Source: Salinibaculum litoreum (GTDB lineage: Archaea > Halobacteriota > Halobacteria > Halobacteriales > Haloarculaceae). Taken from it: a DNA stretch of 64,000 bases. The stretch spans positions 3,162,001-3,226,000 of the forward strand of contig CP046866.1 in assembly GCA_009789175.1 (NCBI GenBank). The letters are read 5' to 3'. Shown piece after piece: positions 10,714 through 19,002 of this stretch. Each line of letters begins with the position of its first letter. The stretch's first letter is position 1. Below the pieces are notes generated by a model. It searched no databases. It saw nothing but the letters and a program-made list of their open reading frames with translations, and was not told the origin of the DNA. The position numbers and the translations under genes are program-made.

Positions 10714-12110
10714 AGCAGGTGTGGGAGCGAGCGCCGCAGTGCGTAGTCGATTGGCTGGTCGACATCCCAGCTGACGACCGTGGCGTCGGTTCGTTCGATG
10801 GTGCGCAACGTCGAGGACCGGGCCGCCGCGGTGATGCGGTGGCCGACTGTTTCGCCGTCTGTTACGTCCGGGCTGAGGACCACGAGCGGGTAACCCCGGA
10901 CTGCAAGTGCCCGCGCCAGCGCGGCCGGCCACTCGTCGACCAGCGGCGAACACAGCACGACCTGTGCGTTTGGCGGGAGCCGAGCTAGGAGGCGTCGAAT
11001 CGTCGGGCCAGTGCCGCCGTCGGCAGCCATCGCCGTCTCCTCGGCTGTTGACTCTGCGGTCGCCGGTCGCGTCGGCGCGCTCACGTCGAGGCCGTCCCCG
11101 CGGAGCATGTCGGCCAGCCCGGCCGTCTCCGCGTCCTCTTCAGCCAGTGTGAGCAGGCCAGCGAACAGTTCGCGGGCGTGACCAGCCCGGACCCCGCCGG
11201 ACTCGGGGTCGACCCACGGGAGGCCGTCGGGGCCGATGAGGCCGCCGAGTGTCCCGTTCTCGACGCCGACGGCGGTGACCGTCGTGGCGACGCCAGCCGT
11301 CGATAGCGCGTCGAAGAGTCGTTCGCCGGCGTAGGCACACAGCTCCGCACCGGTCGGATAGCCTGGCCGGGGTGTCACGCGTCCACTTGGCCGTGCGTCC
11401 ACGACCAGAACCGTCCGAATGGCCTGCTCCTGGCGGTACTGGATGGTGACGAACTCGTCGGTCTTGGCGTAGTGACGCCAGTCGACGCGGTTCATCGGGT
11501 CGCCAGCCTGGTACTGGCGGGTGGCGTAGAACTCCAGTCCGCTGCCACCGCTATCTGTTGGCAGTGTCCCCGCCCGCGGGAGCGTGGCGTCGGACAGGGG
11601 CGGCTCACTGACTGCGTTGGCACACGACAGCGTCCGGTCGCCGGCGACGGCGACTGCCTCGGTGACGCGCTCGGTGGCGGCAAGCGAGCGCACGCGCACC
11701 GCGGGCTCGGTGAATCGGTACTCGCCGCGTTTGGCCACGACGGTGTAGGAAAGCGTCGCCGCTTCGCCGGGGTTGAGTGCGAGACAGGCCCGTGGCGACC
11801 CGTCGGGGACCGCCAGTTCCTCGGGAACGCCATCGATAAGCCGGAGGTCCGTCAGCACCGAGTCTCCGACGTTCTCGACGGTCAGCGTCACCTCGACGCG
11901 CTCGCCGGGTGTCGGGTCGGGGGTGGAAAACGCCCGGGAGACGGCGAGGTCGACCGGCGGGGCTTGCGAGAGTGTTCCATACAGGACGTAGGCGAGTGGA
12001 ATCGCCGCCGCGACGATGAGTGTCTGTCGGGCAAAGAGCAAGCCGAGGGCGACGAGCGCGAGCGTGACGACGAGACCGATGCCCCAGCGCTTGACCCGGC
12101 GGTAGGTCAT
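10710..12110 (-). CDS. DUF58 domain protein
   Basis: This is a membrane-anchored protein of the family that pairs with MoxR ATPases. It has 466 residues. Two N-terminal hydrophobic segments lie at about residues 10-40 (GIGLVVTLALVALGLLFA). A beta-sandwich-like region follows with PTPGERVEVTLTVENVGDS, which resembles the archaeal/bacterial surface 'conserved repeat' fold. The DUF58 core then carries the signature YQAGDPMNRVDWRHYAKTDE near residues 195-215. The C-terminal half looks like a von Willebrand A-type fold (TVLVVDARPSG; VVLCSPLVDEW). It overlaps its downstream neighbour by 4 nt and its upstream neighbour at 12107-12110 in the same way, so the operon is tightly coupled. Confidence 0.92.
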   Translation of the reverse strand: MTYRRVKRWGIGLVVTLALVALGLLFARQTLIVAAAIPLAYVLYGTLSQAPPVDLAVSRAFSTPDPTPGERVEVTLTVENVGDSVLTDLRLIDGVPEELAVPDGSPRACLALNPGEAATLSYTVVAKRGEYRFTEPAVRVRSLAATERVTEAVAVAGDRTLSCANAVSEPPLSDATLPRAGTLPTDSGGSGLEFYATRQYQAGDPMNRVDWRHYAKTDEFVTIQYRQEQAIRTVLVVDARPSGRVTPRPGYPTGAELCAYAGERLFDALSTAGVATTVTAVGVENGTLGGLIGPDGLPWVDPESGGVRAGHARELFAGLLTLAEEDAETAGLADMLRGDGLDVSAPTRPATAESTAEETAMAADGGTGPTIRRLLARLPPNAQVVLCSPLVDEWPAALARALAVRGYPLVVLSPDVTDGETVGHRITAAARSSTLRTIERTDATVVSWDVDQPIDYALRRSLPHLL

Positions 12111-12733
12111 CGATTCCTCCTGAGCCGTTCGATTTCATCGAGCGTGGCGTCGATTCGCCGGCGGCGCTCGCGCTCGGGGGCGAGCCACAGGCGGACCCTG
12201 GAGGGAACCGACGCCTTCGGGCCGCTTTCGTCTCCGAGAAATGCCGCGGCCTCCCTGCTGTCGGTCCACGTGCCCGCCTCGACGGCCCGGACCGCCTCGT
12301 CGTCGCTTGCACCCTGGCTATCGGCGTAGGCAGCAGCGGCCTGCTCGCGCAACAGGTCACGGACTGTCCGGAGCGGCCGGCCGCCGCCGGTGACTGCCAG
12401 TTGCACGTCGGCGTCGATGCCGGCCCCGGTCATCACCCGTCGGTCGGCAGTGACTGCTTCGGGCGGGTCAGTTCGCGCCGCGTCGAAGCGGCGCTCGGCA
12501 TCGGCGAGGTCGCTCATACCGTCCGCGTCGCCCCGTGCCGCCACGAGGAGGTACAGCCCGACAATGGTCGCTGCGGCCGTCATCACTGCTTTCGGGCCGG
12601 CCGTAGCCAGGGGTTCCGCAACCGGTCCCAGCGGGCCGCCCGGGGAAACGAGGGTTGGGACGAAGACGAACAGCGCACCGAAGACGGTCGCGAGCGCACC
12701 GAGTGTCCCGAAGACGGCGATGCGCCACCGCAT
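12107..12733 (-). CDS. Small membrane protein of the MoxR-DUF58 cluster
   Basis: The 208-residue protein has two N-terminal helices (FGTLGALATVFGALFVFVP; AVMTAAATIVGLYLLVAARG). A soluble, Arg- and Asp-rich region of about 140 residues follows, with YADSQGASDDEAVRAVEAG and a basic end, RRRRIDATLDEIERLRRNR. Its ATG is fused to the stop of the transglutaminase gene as TGATG, and its stop overlaps the DUF58 start by 4 nt. Uncharacterised proteins of this shape sit between the transglutaminase and DUF58 genes in other haloarchaeal clusters. A linker or adaptor role is plausible but unproven. Confidence 0.82.
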   Translation of the reverse strand: MRWRIAVFGTLGALATVFGALFVFVPTLVSPGGPLGPVAEPLATAGPKAVMTAAATIVGLYLLVAARGDADGMSDLADAERRFDAARTDPPEAVTADRRVMTGAGIDADVQLAVTGGGRPLRTVRDLLREQAAAAYADSQGASDDEAVRAVEAGTWTDSREAAAFLGDESGPKASVPSRVRLWLAPERERRRRIDATLDEIERLRRNR

Positions 12734-15549
12734 CAGTTCTCAGCCTCCTCGTCGTCCTCGCGCTGGTCGGCTTCGAGGGCGGTGACTGCCTGCTGCACTC
12801 TGTCGAGTCGTTTCTCGGCCGAGCGCGCGCCGTATTCGACCTCGCGGAACGTGTCCCGGAGAATTTCCACCGGTCGCGCCGGCAGGTCGTCGCGGTCGAC
12901 GGCGTGGCGGGCGATTTCGCCGGGCGTCTTCGTCTCCGGCCGTCCGAGGCTGACGTAGCCGAGAAATTGCCGCCACGCCCGACGGATTGTGTGTCGGTCG
13001 TCGCTGGCGGCGTCGGCCCTCATGGTGGGGTCGGGTTGCCGTTCTGTCCCCCGCTTTTCTTCGAGCCACGCACTCAGCGCCAGCCGTAGTTCCGCCACTG
13101 TCTTGTTGCCAGTTACCACGTCCCGCAGGTAGGCCCCTGTCCGTCGCAGCCGGGTGACAGCGGCGGCAAGCAACTCGTCCCACCGTGTGGCGACAGTCAC
13201 CAGAGCCCACTGCCCGTACTTGAGGGCCCGGCCGGGAAACGCGTACAGTCCCACGAACACGTCCCGGGGGGTGTAGCCGAAGTGATACGCGAGTGCGAAG
13301 AACGCGAGAACGATGGCCATCAGTCCGCCGATGACCCCAGCGAGGTTCACGTAGAGGTTTCGAACCGTCGTCTCGGCGCTGTCCGCGCCGTCGGTGGCCC
13401 TGACCGTGGCACTGCCGGCAAACGGCAGCGCGACCGTCGCCGTTCCGTTGACATCGGTCGTCGCGACCTGCTCGCCGTCGACGAACACCGGTGCGCCCGC
13501 GACCGGTTCGCCGCCTGCGGTCACGTTCACGACGGCCTCCGTTCCGGGGAGTGCAAGCGGCGCGCTGGGCGTGACCGCGACCGACAGCGACGGCACTTGC
13601 ACTGTCGTCTCACCGCGAATTTCGCCACGCTCGACGGTGATGGTGACGTTCCCGCCCGAGTCCGGGAGCGTCACCGCTGCCCGGCCGCTGTCGTCGGTCG
13701 TGTTCGCTTCAGTCCCGTCGACGAGCACTGTCCCGTCCCGGATGGGGATACCCCCGACAGTCGCCGTGATCGTGACTGTCTGTCCGGGCTTCTTATCGCC
13801 GGTGACGACGATGCTTGCGTTCGTCTCGACAGGGACGGTCAGGTTGGCTGCGCCCGTGCCGACGGCCGCGAGTCCCCCGCGGTCGCCGTTGCTCACACGC
13901 GGTGTGGTGGCTGTGCCGGCGCTGCTGGTTTCGAGTGTGGGTGTGTCGGCGACGGTGCCGCCGCTGTAGAAGCGGCCGCCGCCGCTACCGGGGAGTGTCT
14001 CCGGTGGCGGGAGCGCTGCTGTGGTTGCGCTCTCGGGACGCCCGGCGCTGCCAGCACTGTCATCGCCGACGGTGATGTTGAGCTGGTCGGTGTAGGGAAT
14101 GGTCCCGGTGACGGTCCCGTTCGCGCCGGTCTGTCCGATGGGTTCGTCGTCGAAGAAGACGGTCACCCCAGACTGCAGGTCGCCGCCTTTCGTCACGGTC
14201 ACCGTGACGCTCGCTCCCGGCACCACAGTCCGGTTGAGTGCGACCTCATAACCCGAGTTGGTTCCACCTTCTGGGCCATCGGAGACATCTCCGTTGTTCG
14301 GGTCGCCGTTGGTCCCTTCCTCGTCGGGGGTGAACGTCTCGCCGGGGCTGCCCTGCTCGGTCGGGGAGTAGTCGGTATCGGGCTGGGACTCGGCCATCGA
14401 CTGCTGTTCCTGCTGGAGGCGAGCGCTGCCGGGTGTGGGGTCGAATTTCACCCAGCCGACATCCTCGAAGTAGACTTCGACCCATGCGTGGGCGTTCATC
14501 CCGCGGACCTTGTAGGTGTCCTCGGCGACCTGCTGCCCGGTCGAGTAGCCGACGACGTATCGGGCGGGTACGTTCTGTGTGCGGAGCATGGCGACCATCG
14601 TGGTCGCGAAGTACTCACAGTAGCCCGCCTCCATCTCGAAGGCGAACGTATCGGCCATGTTGTCGCTGGTCCGGTTGACCTCAAGCGAGTACTCCTTTTC
14701 CGACTCTAGCCACCGCTCGATTGCCACCGCCGTCTCGTAGGAGGAGTTGGTGTCGGCCGTCAGGTCATCGGTAAACGTTCCGAGGCGGTCGGGTGTCCCC
14801 GACGGGAGCTGTGTATAGCCGCTCCGAATCTCGCGGGGATAGTCCTTGCCGCTGGTCTGCAGGACTGACGGGTCCTGTGGCGGTTTGTAGCTCACGCCGG
14901 TGTAGGTCGTTCTAGCCGACAGCCCATCGTACGCGTACACCGCTCGCTGGGCCGTGAGCTGTAGTTCGTCGAGCCCGTCGACCGTACTGGGTTGCCACAC
15001 CGTCGGCACTGCCTGTGCGCTCCGGTTCAATTCCACTTCGTACTCGACGCGGGGACCTTCGATGCCCTCGGTCACGATGTTGCTATCGAGGGAGGCGGTC
15101 CTGCCGTTGCGCTCCCAACCCGAGCCGGTGTATTCGTCGTAGGCTCCGGTCCGCCAGTATGCCGGCTTCGAACTGCGGACGGTGAAGTGTGTGGCCGTCG
15201 ACTGGGAGCTAAAGGCTCCATTGCTGGCACCGGTCGGGCCGCCGACCTGCGTCGAGTCGCCGGGGTTTAGCGCACCAAGGCTTCCTGCCGAGCCGTTTTG
15301 GCCCTGCAGGTCCCCCGGAGCGATGTCGCCGAGGCCGGCATCAGCGAGTGAGCCGAAGTTATCAACGGCTTCCTCGCCGATGGCCTCACCGGGGACGATG
15401 TCCTCGGCGGGGCTGTCGACGATACCGCCGGTTACTGCGGGGACCAGTATGCCGGCCAACCCGATGGCGAGCAGGCAGCAGGCGACCAGGAGGATGCGCG
15501 TTCTGTCGCGCGGTCGCTGTCGGTCGTGACTGGGCTCGTCGGATTCCAT
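12733..15549 (-). CDS. Membrane-anchored transglutaminase-like protein with Ig-like repeats
   Basis: This 938-residue protein is the first gene of the operon. An N-terminal membrane helix (residues 19-41) is followed by about 200 extracytoplasmic residues. A transglutaminase-like domain then carries a complete Cys-His-Asp triad: C311 in EAGYCEYFATTMVAML, H354 in NAHAWVEVYFEDVGW and D370 in VKFDPTPG. Residues about 430-790 contain several Ig/Big-like or carboxypeptidase-regulatory-like repeats, each with G-x-P/V-x-D-G patterns such as GGIPIRDGTVLVDGTEANTT. A second membrane helix (LAGVIGGLMAIVLAFFALAYHFGY) and a cytoplasmic helical tail end the protein. The expected role is peptide bond cleavage or cross-linking of surface proteins, driven together with MoxR. 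A basic upstream extension in frame was rejected in favour of the ATG at 15549. Confidence 0.93.
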   Translation of the reverse strand: MESDEPSHDRQRPRDRTRILLVACCLLAIGLAGILVPAVTGGIVDSPAEDIVPGEAIGEEAVDNFGSLADAGLGDIAPGDLQGQNGSAGSLGALNPGDSTQVGGPTGASNGAFSSQSTATHFTVRSSKPAYWRTGAYDEYTGSGWERNGRTASLDSNIVTEGIEGPRVEYEVELNRSAQAVPTVWQPSTVDGLDELQLTAQRAVYAYDGLSARTTYTGVSYKPPQDPSVLQTSGKDYPREIRSGYTQLPSGTPDRLGTFTDDLTADTNSSYETAVAIERWLESEKEYSLEVNRTSDNMADTFAFEMEAGYCEYFATTMVAMLRTQNVPARYVVGYSTGQQVAEDTYKVRGMNAHAWVEVYFEDVGWVKFDPTPGSARLQQEQQSMAESQPDTDYSPTEQGSPGETFTPDEEGTNGDPNNGDVSDGPEGGTNSGYEVALNRTVVPGASVTVTVTKGGDLQSGVTVFFDDEPIGQTGANGTVTGTIPYTDQLNITVGDDSAGSAGRPESATTAALPPPETLPGSGGGRFYSGGTVADTPTLETSSAGTATTPRVSNGDRGGLAAVGTGAANLTVPVETNASIVVTGDKKPGQTVTITATVGGIPIRDGTVLVDGTEANTTDDSGRAAVTLPDSGGNVTITVERGEIRGETTVQVPSLSVAVTPSAPLALPGTEAVVNVTAGGEPVAGAPVFVDGEQVATTDVNGTATVALPFAGSATVRATDGADSAETTVRNLYVNLAGVIGGLMAIVLAFFALAYHFGYTPRDVFVGLYAFPGRALKYGQWALVTVATRWDELLAAAVTRLRRTGAYLRDVVTGNKTVAELRLALSAWLEEKRGTERQPDPTMRADAASDDRHTIRRAWRQFLGYVSLGRPETKTPGEIARHAVDRDDLPARPVEILRDTFREVEYGARSAEKRLDRVQQAVTALEADQREDDEEAEN

Positions 15550-15684
15550 CTGTGTCAGGGCGACGCGTGTCACCGGAAACTTGTCGCCCATCCAAATAAA
15601 CGCATGGGCTCTCTTCGCCACGACACCCCGGTAGGGGCAGCATACGACACCAGAGTTACGGCGGGTGACCGCCAATCGGATGGC

Positions 15685-16302
15685 ATGGACGCACACCTCC
15701 GGGCCGGCATCGCTATCTACAACGCCGGGGGATACCACGCCGCCCACGACGCCTGGGAGGACCACTGGCTCGACCTCGACTCGGGGACGGCCGACGAGCG
15801 CTTCCTGCACGGTCTCATCCAGTGTACTGCCGCTGTCCACCACGCGCGCCACCACAACTGGTCGGGTGCGACCGGCCTCGCCGAGAGCGCCGGCGCGTAC
15901 CTCGACGGCCTCGACGGGGGGTACCGCGGGGTCAACCTCGACGCCGTCCGGTCGTATCTGGCGACGCTGGTGGCCGACCCCGAGGTCATCGAGCGTGCGC
16001 GGCCGGTGCCGTTGACCTACGAGGGTGAGCGCCTGCGGCCCCCGGACCTCGACTTCGAGGCGACTGCGGTGGCCGCCACAATCCTCGCCGAGGAGCAGGG
16101 TTACGACGAGGAGGCCGTCGGGCATGCAGCGACCTACGCCCGCTCGGACCTCGCCGACGGGCAGGCCGAGAGCCCATTTGTCACGCTGCTTTTCGACTTC
16201 GTCCGCGACCCGGAGAGTCGGGGGATAATCGCCCAGCGCCTCGGCGAGCACGTCGACCGCCGCCGCCATCGCGAAGCGGATGTCGAGGGACTGTTCGACT
16301 GA
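15685..16302 (+). CDS. DUF309 domain protein
   Basis: This is a soluble helical protein of the DUF309 family, 205 residues long, starting MDAHLRAGIAIYNAGGYHAA. The family hallmark is the histidine-rich helix pair HDAWEDHWLD (residues 20-29) and FLHGLIQCTAAVHHARHHNW (about 41-60). The clustered His, Glu and Trp residues suggest a bound ligand or metal, although the family has no established activity. The upstream in-frame segment from 15526 is an artefact antisense to the transglutaminase start, so the internal ATG at 15685 was chosen. It is divergent from the transglutaminase operon. Confidence 0.85.
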   Translation: MDAHLRAGIAIYNAGGYHAAHDAWEDHWLDLDSGTADERFLHGLIQCTAAVHHARHHNWSGATGLAESAGAYLDGLDGGYRGVNLDAVRSYLATLVADPEVIERARPVPLTYEGERLRPPDLDFEATAVAATILAEEQGYDEEAVGHAATYARSDLADGQAESPFVTLLFDFVRDPESRGIIAQRLGEHVDRRRHREADVEGLFD

Positions 16303-16533
16303 CCCGGGTGGACCGGCCCGGTAATCGGCTCTTACTCGCCGTCAGTCTCCACGCTGGATGCCGTCGGACCAGCCATCCGGCGGCGTCAATCCGTGAGCGC
16401 CGGCGGCCGCACGTCAAGCCTCGACTCGCAGCCCGCCGAGCGCGCTTTAGGCTGGTAATCGATTCCTAGAACACTCCTTCTGCGGTGCTGTCCGGCGACA
16501 GCGTCGAAACCTGACAACCGCGAGAGGCCCAAG

Positions 16534-16543
16534 GGTTTAGATA
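16534..16543 (+). promoter_or_regulatory. TATA-like box before the TSP3-repeat zincin gene
   Basis: GGTTTAGATA lies 22-31 nt upstream of the ATG at 16565. The spacing is that of a leaderless transcript. The remaining roughly 230 nt between this gene and the DUF309 gene contain no recognisable feature. Confidence 0.5.
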
Positions 16544-16564
16544 GGGTTACCGGTAAGTAGGGAT

Positions 16565-18439
16565 ATGGTACGCCGCCGGGTTATCGTCGCCGCAGTCCTG
16601 ATAGTCGTAGGTCTCGGTGTCGTGTCGGCGACAGTGTCTGCGGACGCTGACGGTCGGCCGGTCGCGACGGAACTGCTCGACGGGACGGACCCGTTCGACG
16701 CCGATACGGACGATGACGGACTGACTGACGACGCCGAACTCGACACCTACGGGACGGACCCGACGGCCGCGGACACTGACGGTGATGGCCTCGACGACGG
16801 GGCGGAGGTCGAGGAACACGACACCGACCCGCTGGACACTGATACGGACGGTGACGGCCTCGACGACGGCCCGGAAATCGAGGAGTACGGCACCGACCCG
16901 GACGAGGCGGACACTGACGGTGATGGCCTTGACGACGGGACGGAGGTCGAAGAGTACGATACCGACCCGACCGTGGCCGATACCGACGGCGACGGCCTCG
17001 CGGACGGCGTCGAAACCTCCGACCACGACACGGACCCCACGCTGTCCGACACGGATGGCGACGGACTGGACGACGGGGCGGAGGTCGAGGAGTACGGGAC
17101 CGACCCCACGGTGGCTGACACCGACGGCGACGGACTGGACGACGGGGTGGAGGTCGAGGAGCACGCGACCGACCCGCAAGCTGCGGACACCGACAGCGAC
17201 CAGTTGGCTGACGGCGAGGAGGTCAACGAGTACGGCACCGACCCAACCGAGGCGGACACGGATGGCGACGGGCTGGACGACGGCCCGGAAGTCACCGACC
17301 ACGACACGGACCCGCTGACGGGTGATACAGACGGTGACGACCTCGACGACGGCGAGGAGGTCAACGAGTACGACACCGACCCGACCGTGGCCGATACCGA
17401 CGGCGACGGTCTGTCAGACAGCGAGGAAGTCCAGGGGAGGACGGACCCGACCGACGCCGACACGGACGCGGATGGGCTCGACGACGGCGCCGAAATCCAG
17501 CAGTACGACACCGACCCGCTGGCTATCGATACGGACGATGACGGACTCCTCGACGGCGAGGAAGTCAACACCTACGGGACCGACCCGCTCGTCGCCGATA
17601 CGGACGGCGATGGGTTGACTGATGGCGCGGAGGTCAACGAGTACGGCACCGACCCCACCGAGCCGACTCGCGATATCGACGGTGACGGCTTGCCCAGTGA
17701 TGTCGAACAGCGGTACGGGACCGACCCGACCGTGGCGGATACCGACGGTGACGGGCTGGACGACGGCGAGGAGGTCAACGAGTACGGCACCGACCCCACC
17801 GACCCGGATACGGACGGTGACGGACTCAGCGATGGCGAGGAGGTCGCCGGGCGGACGACGGGTGGCGTGTCGATTCCCGGCGCGGACCCGCTGGCGATGG
17901 ACCTCTACGTGCAGGTGAACTACGCACAGGGCGTCCCGACCAAAGACGACAGCTTCTTCGAGACAGTCGTCACCCACTGGGCTGAGATGCCCGTCGAGAA
18001 CCCTGACGGCTCGACGGGTATCGACTTACACGTCCGCGAGGATGGCTATCTCGACGGCGCGCCCTCTTTCGACGGCTTGAACTTCTACAGCATCAAGGCC
18101 GACTACTACCGCCAGGAACTCGGGTCGCGGGAGGGGGTCTACCACCAGACTATCTTCCTCCCATTCGAGTCTGACGTGGGCTACGACGGCTACGGCGAGG
18201 TGCCCGGCGGGTACAACATCATGGACACGACGGCCAGGGAGACCTTCCAGGAGAACATCTGGGTTCACGAACTGCTCCACAACGTCGTCGGGCCGCTGGA
18301 GGTCCCGAAAGCCTGTGACGATGACCCCAACCACTACTGTGACGACGGCTGGCTCCAGTCGACAGTCACGACCGGGGAAGACGAGTTCCTGCCCGAGCCG
18401 ATAGCCGACCAGATCGAAGAGAACGGTCTCAAATCGTAG
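16565..18439 (+). CDS. Secreted calcium-repeat protein with HExxH zincin domain
   Basis: This is an exported 624-residue protein. A Sec-type signal peptide ([20 protein letters not shown]) covers the first 25 residues. Residues about 45-436 are 17 tandem units of about 23 residues with consensus [20 protein letters not shown], which are thrombospondin type 3-like EF-loop repeats that bind Ca2+. The C-terminal 190 residues form a different globular domain containing [11 protein letters not shown], an HExxH zinc-metalloprotease motif with H568, E569 and H572. Four cysteines near the end (ACDDD, HYCDDG and others) may form disulfides. A cell-surface or extracellular, Ca-stabilised protease is the natural reading, though proteolysis is inferred from the motif alone. 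Confidence 0.88.
   Translation: MVRRRVIVAAVLIVVGLGVVSATVSADADGRPVATELLDGTDPFDADTDDDGLTDDAELDTYGTDPTAADTDGDGLDDGAEVEEHDTDPLDTDTDGDGLDDGPEIEEYGTDPDEADTDGDGLDDGTEVEEYDTDPTVADTDGDGLADGVETSDHDTDPTLSDTDGDGLDDGAEVEEYGTDPTVADTDGDGLDDGVEVEEHATDPQAADTDSDQLADGEEVNEYGTDPTEADTDGDGLDDGPEVTDHDTDPLTGDTDGDDLDDGEEVNEYDTDPTVADTDGDGLSDSEEVQGRTDPTDADTDADGLDDGAEIQQYDTDPLAIDTDDDGLLDGEEVNTYGTDPLVADTDGDGLTDGAEVNEYGTDPTEPTRDIDGDGLPSDVEQRYGTDPTVADTDGDGLDDGEEVNEYGTDPTDPDTDGDGLSDGEEVAGRTTGGVSIPGADPLAMDLYVQVNYAQGVPTKDDSFFETVVTHWAEMPVENPDGSTGIDLHVREDGYLDGAPSFDGLNFYSIKADYYRQELGSREGVYHQTIFLPFESDVGYDGYGEVPGGYNIMDTTARETFQENIWVHELLHNVVGPLEVPKACDDDPNHYCDDGWLQSTVTTGEDEFLPEPIADQIEENGLKS
16697..17865 (+). repeat. Tandem 69-nt coding repeats (17 units)
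   Basis: In-frame units of about 69 nt encode the Asp-rich TSP3-like repeats. Nearly every unit contains GACGGTGATGGCCT-like DNA encoding DGDGL. One unit (number 11) is a residue short, and one (number 15, [18 protein letters not shown]) is diverged. High internal identity makes this stretch prone to copy-number change by recombination. Confidence 0.9.
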
Positions 18440-18454
18440 GCGGTTCGCCGGTGG

Positions 18455-18919
18455 TCACTCGGCGTCCGGGGTCACCTCGACGCCGTGTATCTCCTCGGCT
18501 TCGAGTTGCCACCCCTGGAGTTTCTCGATGCTGTCGGAGCGCTCGAAGTCAGCGGAGAACCACGCGTGACTCTCGTCGATGATGCGCAGGTGTTCCTCCC
18601 ACTCGTCGCTGTCCTGCTCGACTGCCTCGACCGGGCCGACGACACTCACCGACTGCCAGTCGAACCGCCCGCTCGTTCTGGTCACGAGTAAGCGAGCCGT
18701 CTTTCCGTCCGCAATGTAGTCGAACTTCGTGTTGGACCCGCCCGCTTCGAGAAAGACGAATCGGACTGTCTCCCCGTCGTACGCGAACGAGACGGGGAGG
18801 CTGTAGGGCACGTCATCGGCAGCGAGTGCGAGCACACCCCAGCCGGCCGAGTCCAGCAGGTCGTCGATATCCCGCTCGTTCATTGCCGTTCCGAGCCACT
18901 GGCCGTATGCTTCCATCAT
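18455..18919 (-). CDS. Pyridoxamine 5'-phosphate oxidase-family flavoprotein
   Basis: This is a 154-residue split-barrel protein of the PNPOx-like superfamily, members of which bind FMN, F420 or heme. It starts at the ATG at 18919, with a second Met directly after. The first strand motif GWGVLALAADDVPYSLPVSFAYDGETVRF is followed by LLVTRTSGRFDWQSVSVVG, the usual nucleotide-phosphate-binding edge. Haloarchaeal genomes carry many such small paralogues, and the specific substrate is not readable. It is convergent with the zincin gene. The box ATAAATTC about 30 nt upstream fits a leaderless promoter. Confidence 0.88.
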   Translation of the reverse strand: MMEAYGQWLGTAMNERDIDDLLDSAGWGVLALAADDVPYSLPVSFAYDGETVRFVFLEAGGSNTKFDYIADGKTARLLVTRTSGRFDWQSVSVVGPVEAVEQDSDEWEEHLRIIDESHAWFSADFERSDSIEKLQGWQLEAEEIHGVEVTPDAE

Positions 18920-18947
18920 CTTATGCTACTTCTCAGTACAGTCATTT

Positions 18948-18955
18948 GAATTTAT
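18948..18955 (-). promoter_or_regulatory. TATA-like box of the PNPOx-family gene
   Basis: On the minus strand ATAAATTC lies 29-36 nt before the first Met codon, within an AT-rich pocket. This supports the upstream Met at 18919 as the start. Confidence 0.45.
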
Positions 18956-19002
18956 GGTAGGGTTTCCCATTGAGGAGGGCGGACCCCCTCGGTGCCTGTG
19001 AC

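Noticed and set aside
12733..16269. Longer transglutaminase frame up to 1178 codons
   Set aside because: The extra N-terminal 240 codons are antisense to the DUF309 gene. The ATG at 15549 precedes a proper membrane anchor.
16697..17865. The 69-nt DNA repeat considered as a CRISPR or satellite array
   Set aside because: The units have no spacers, are in frame without interruption, and encode a known repeat protein type.
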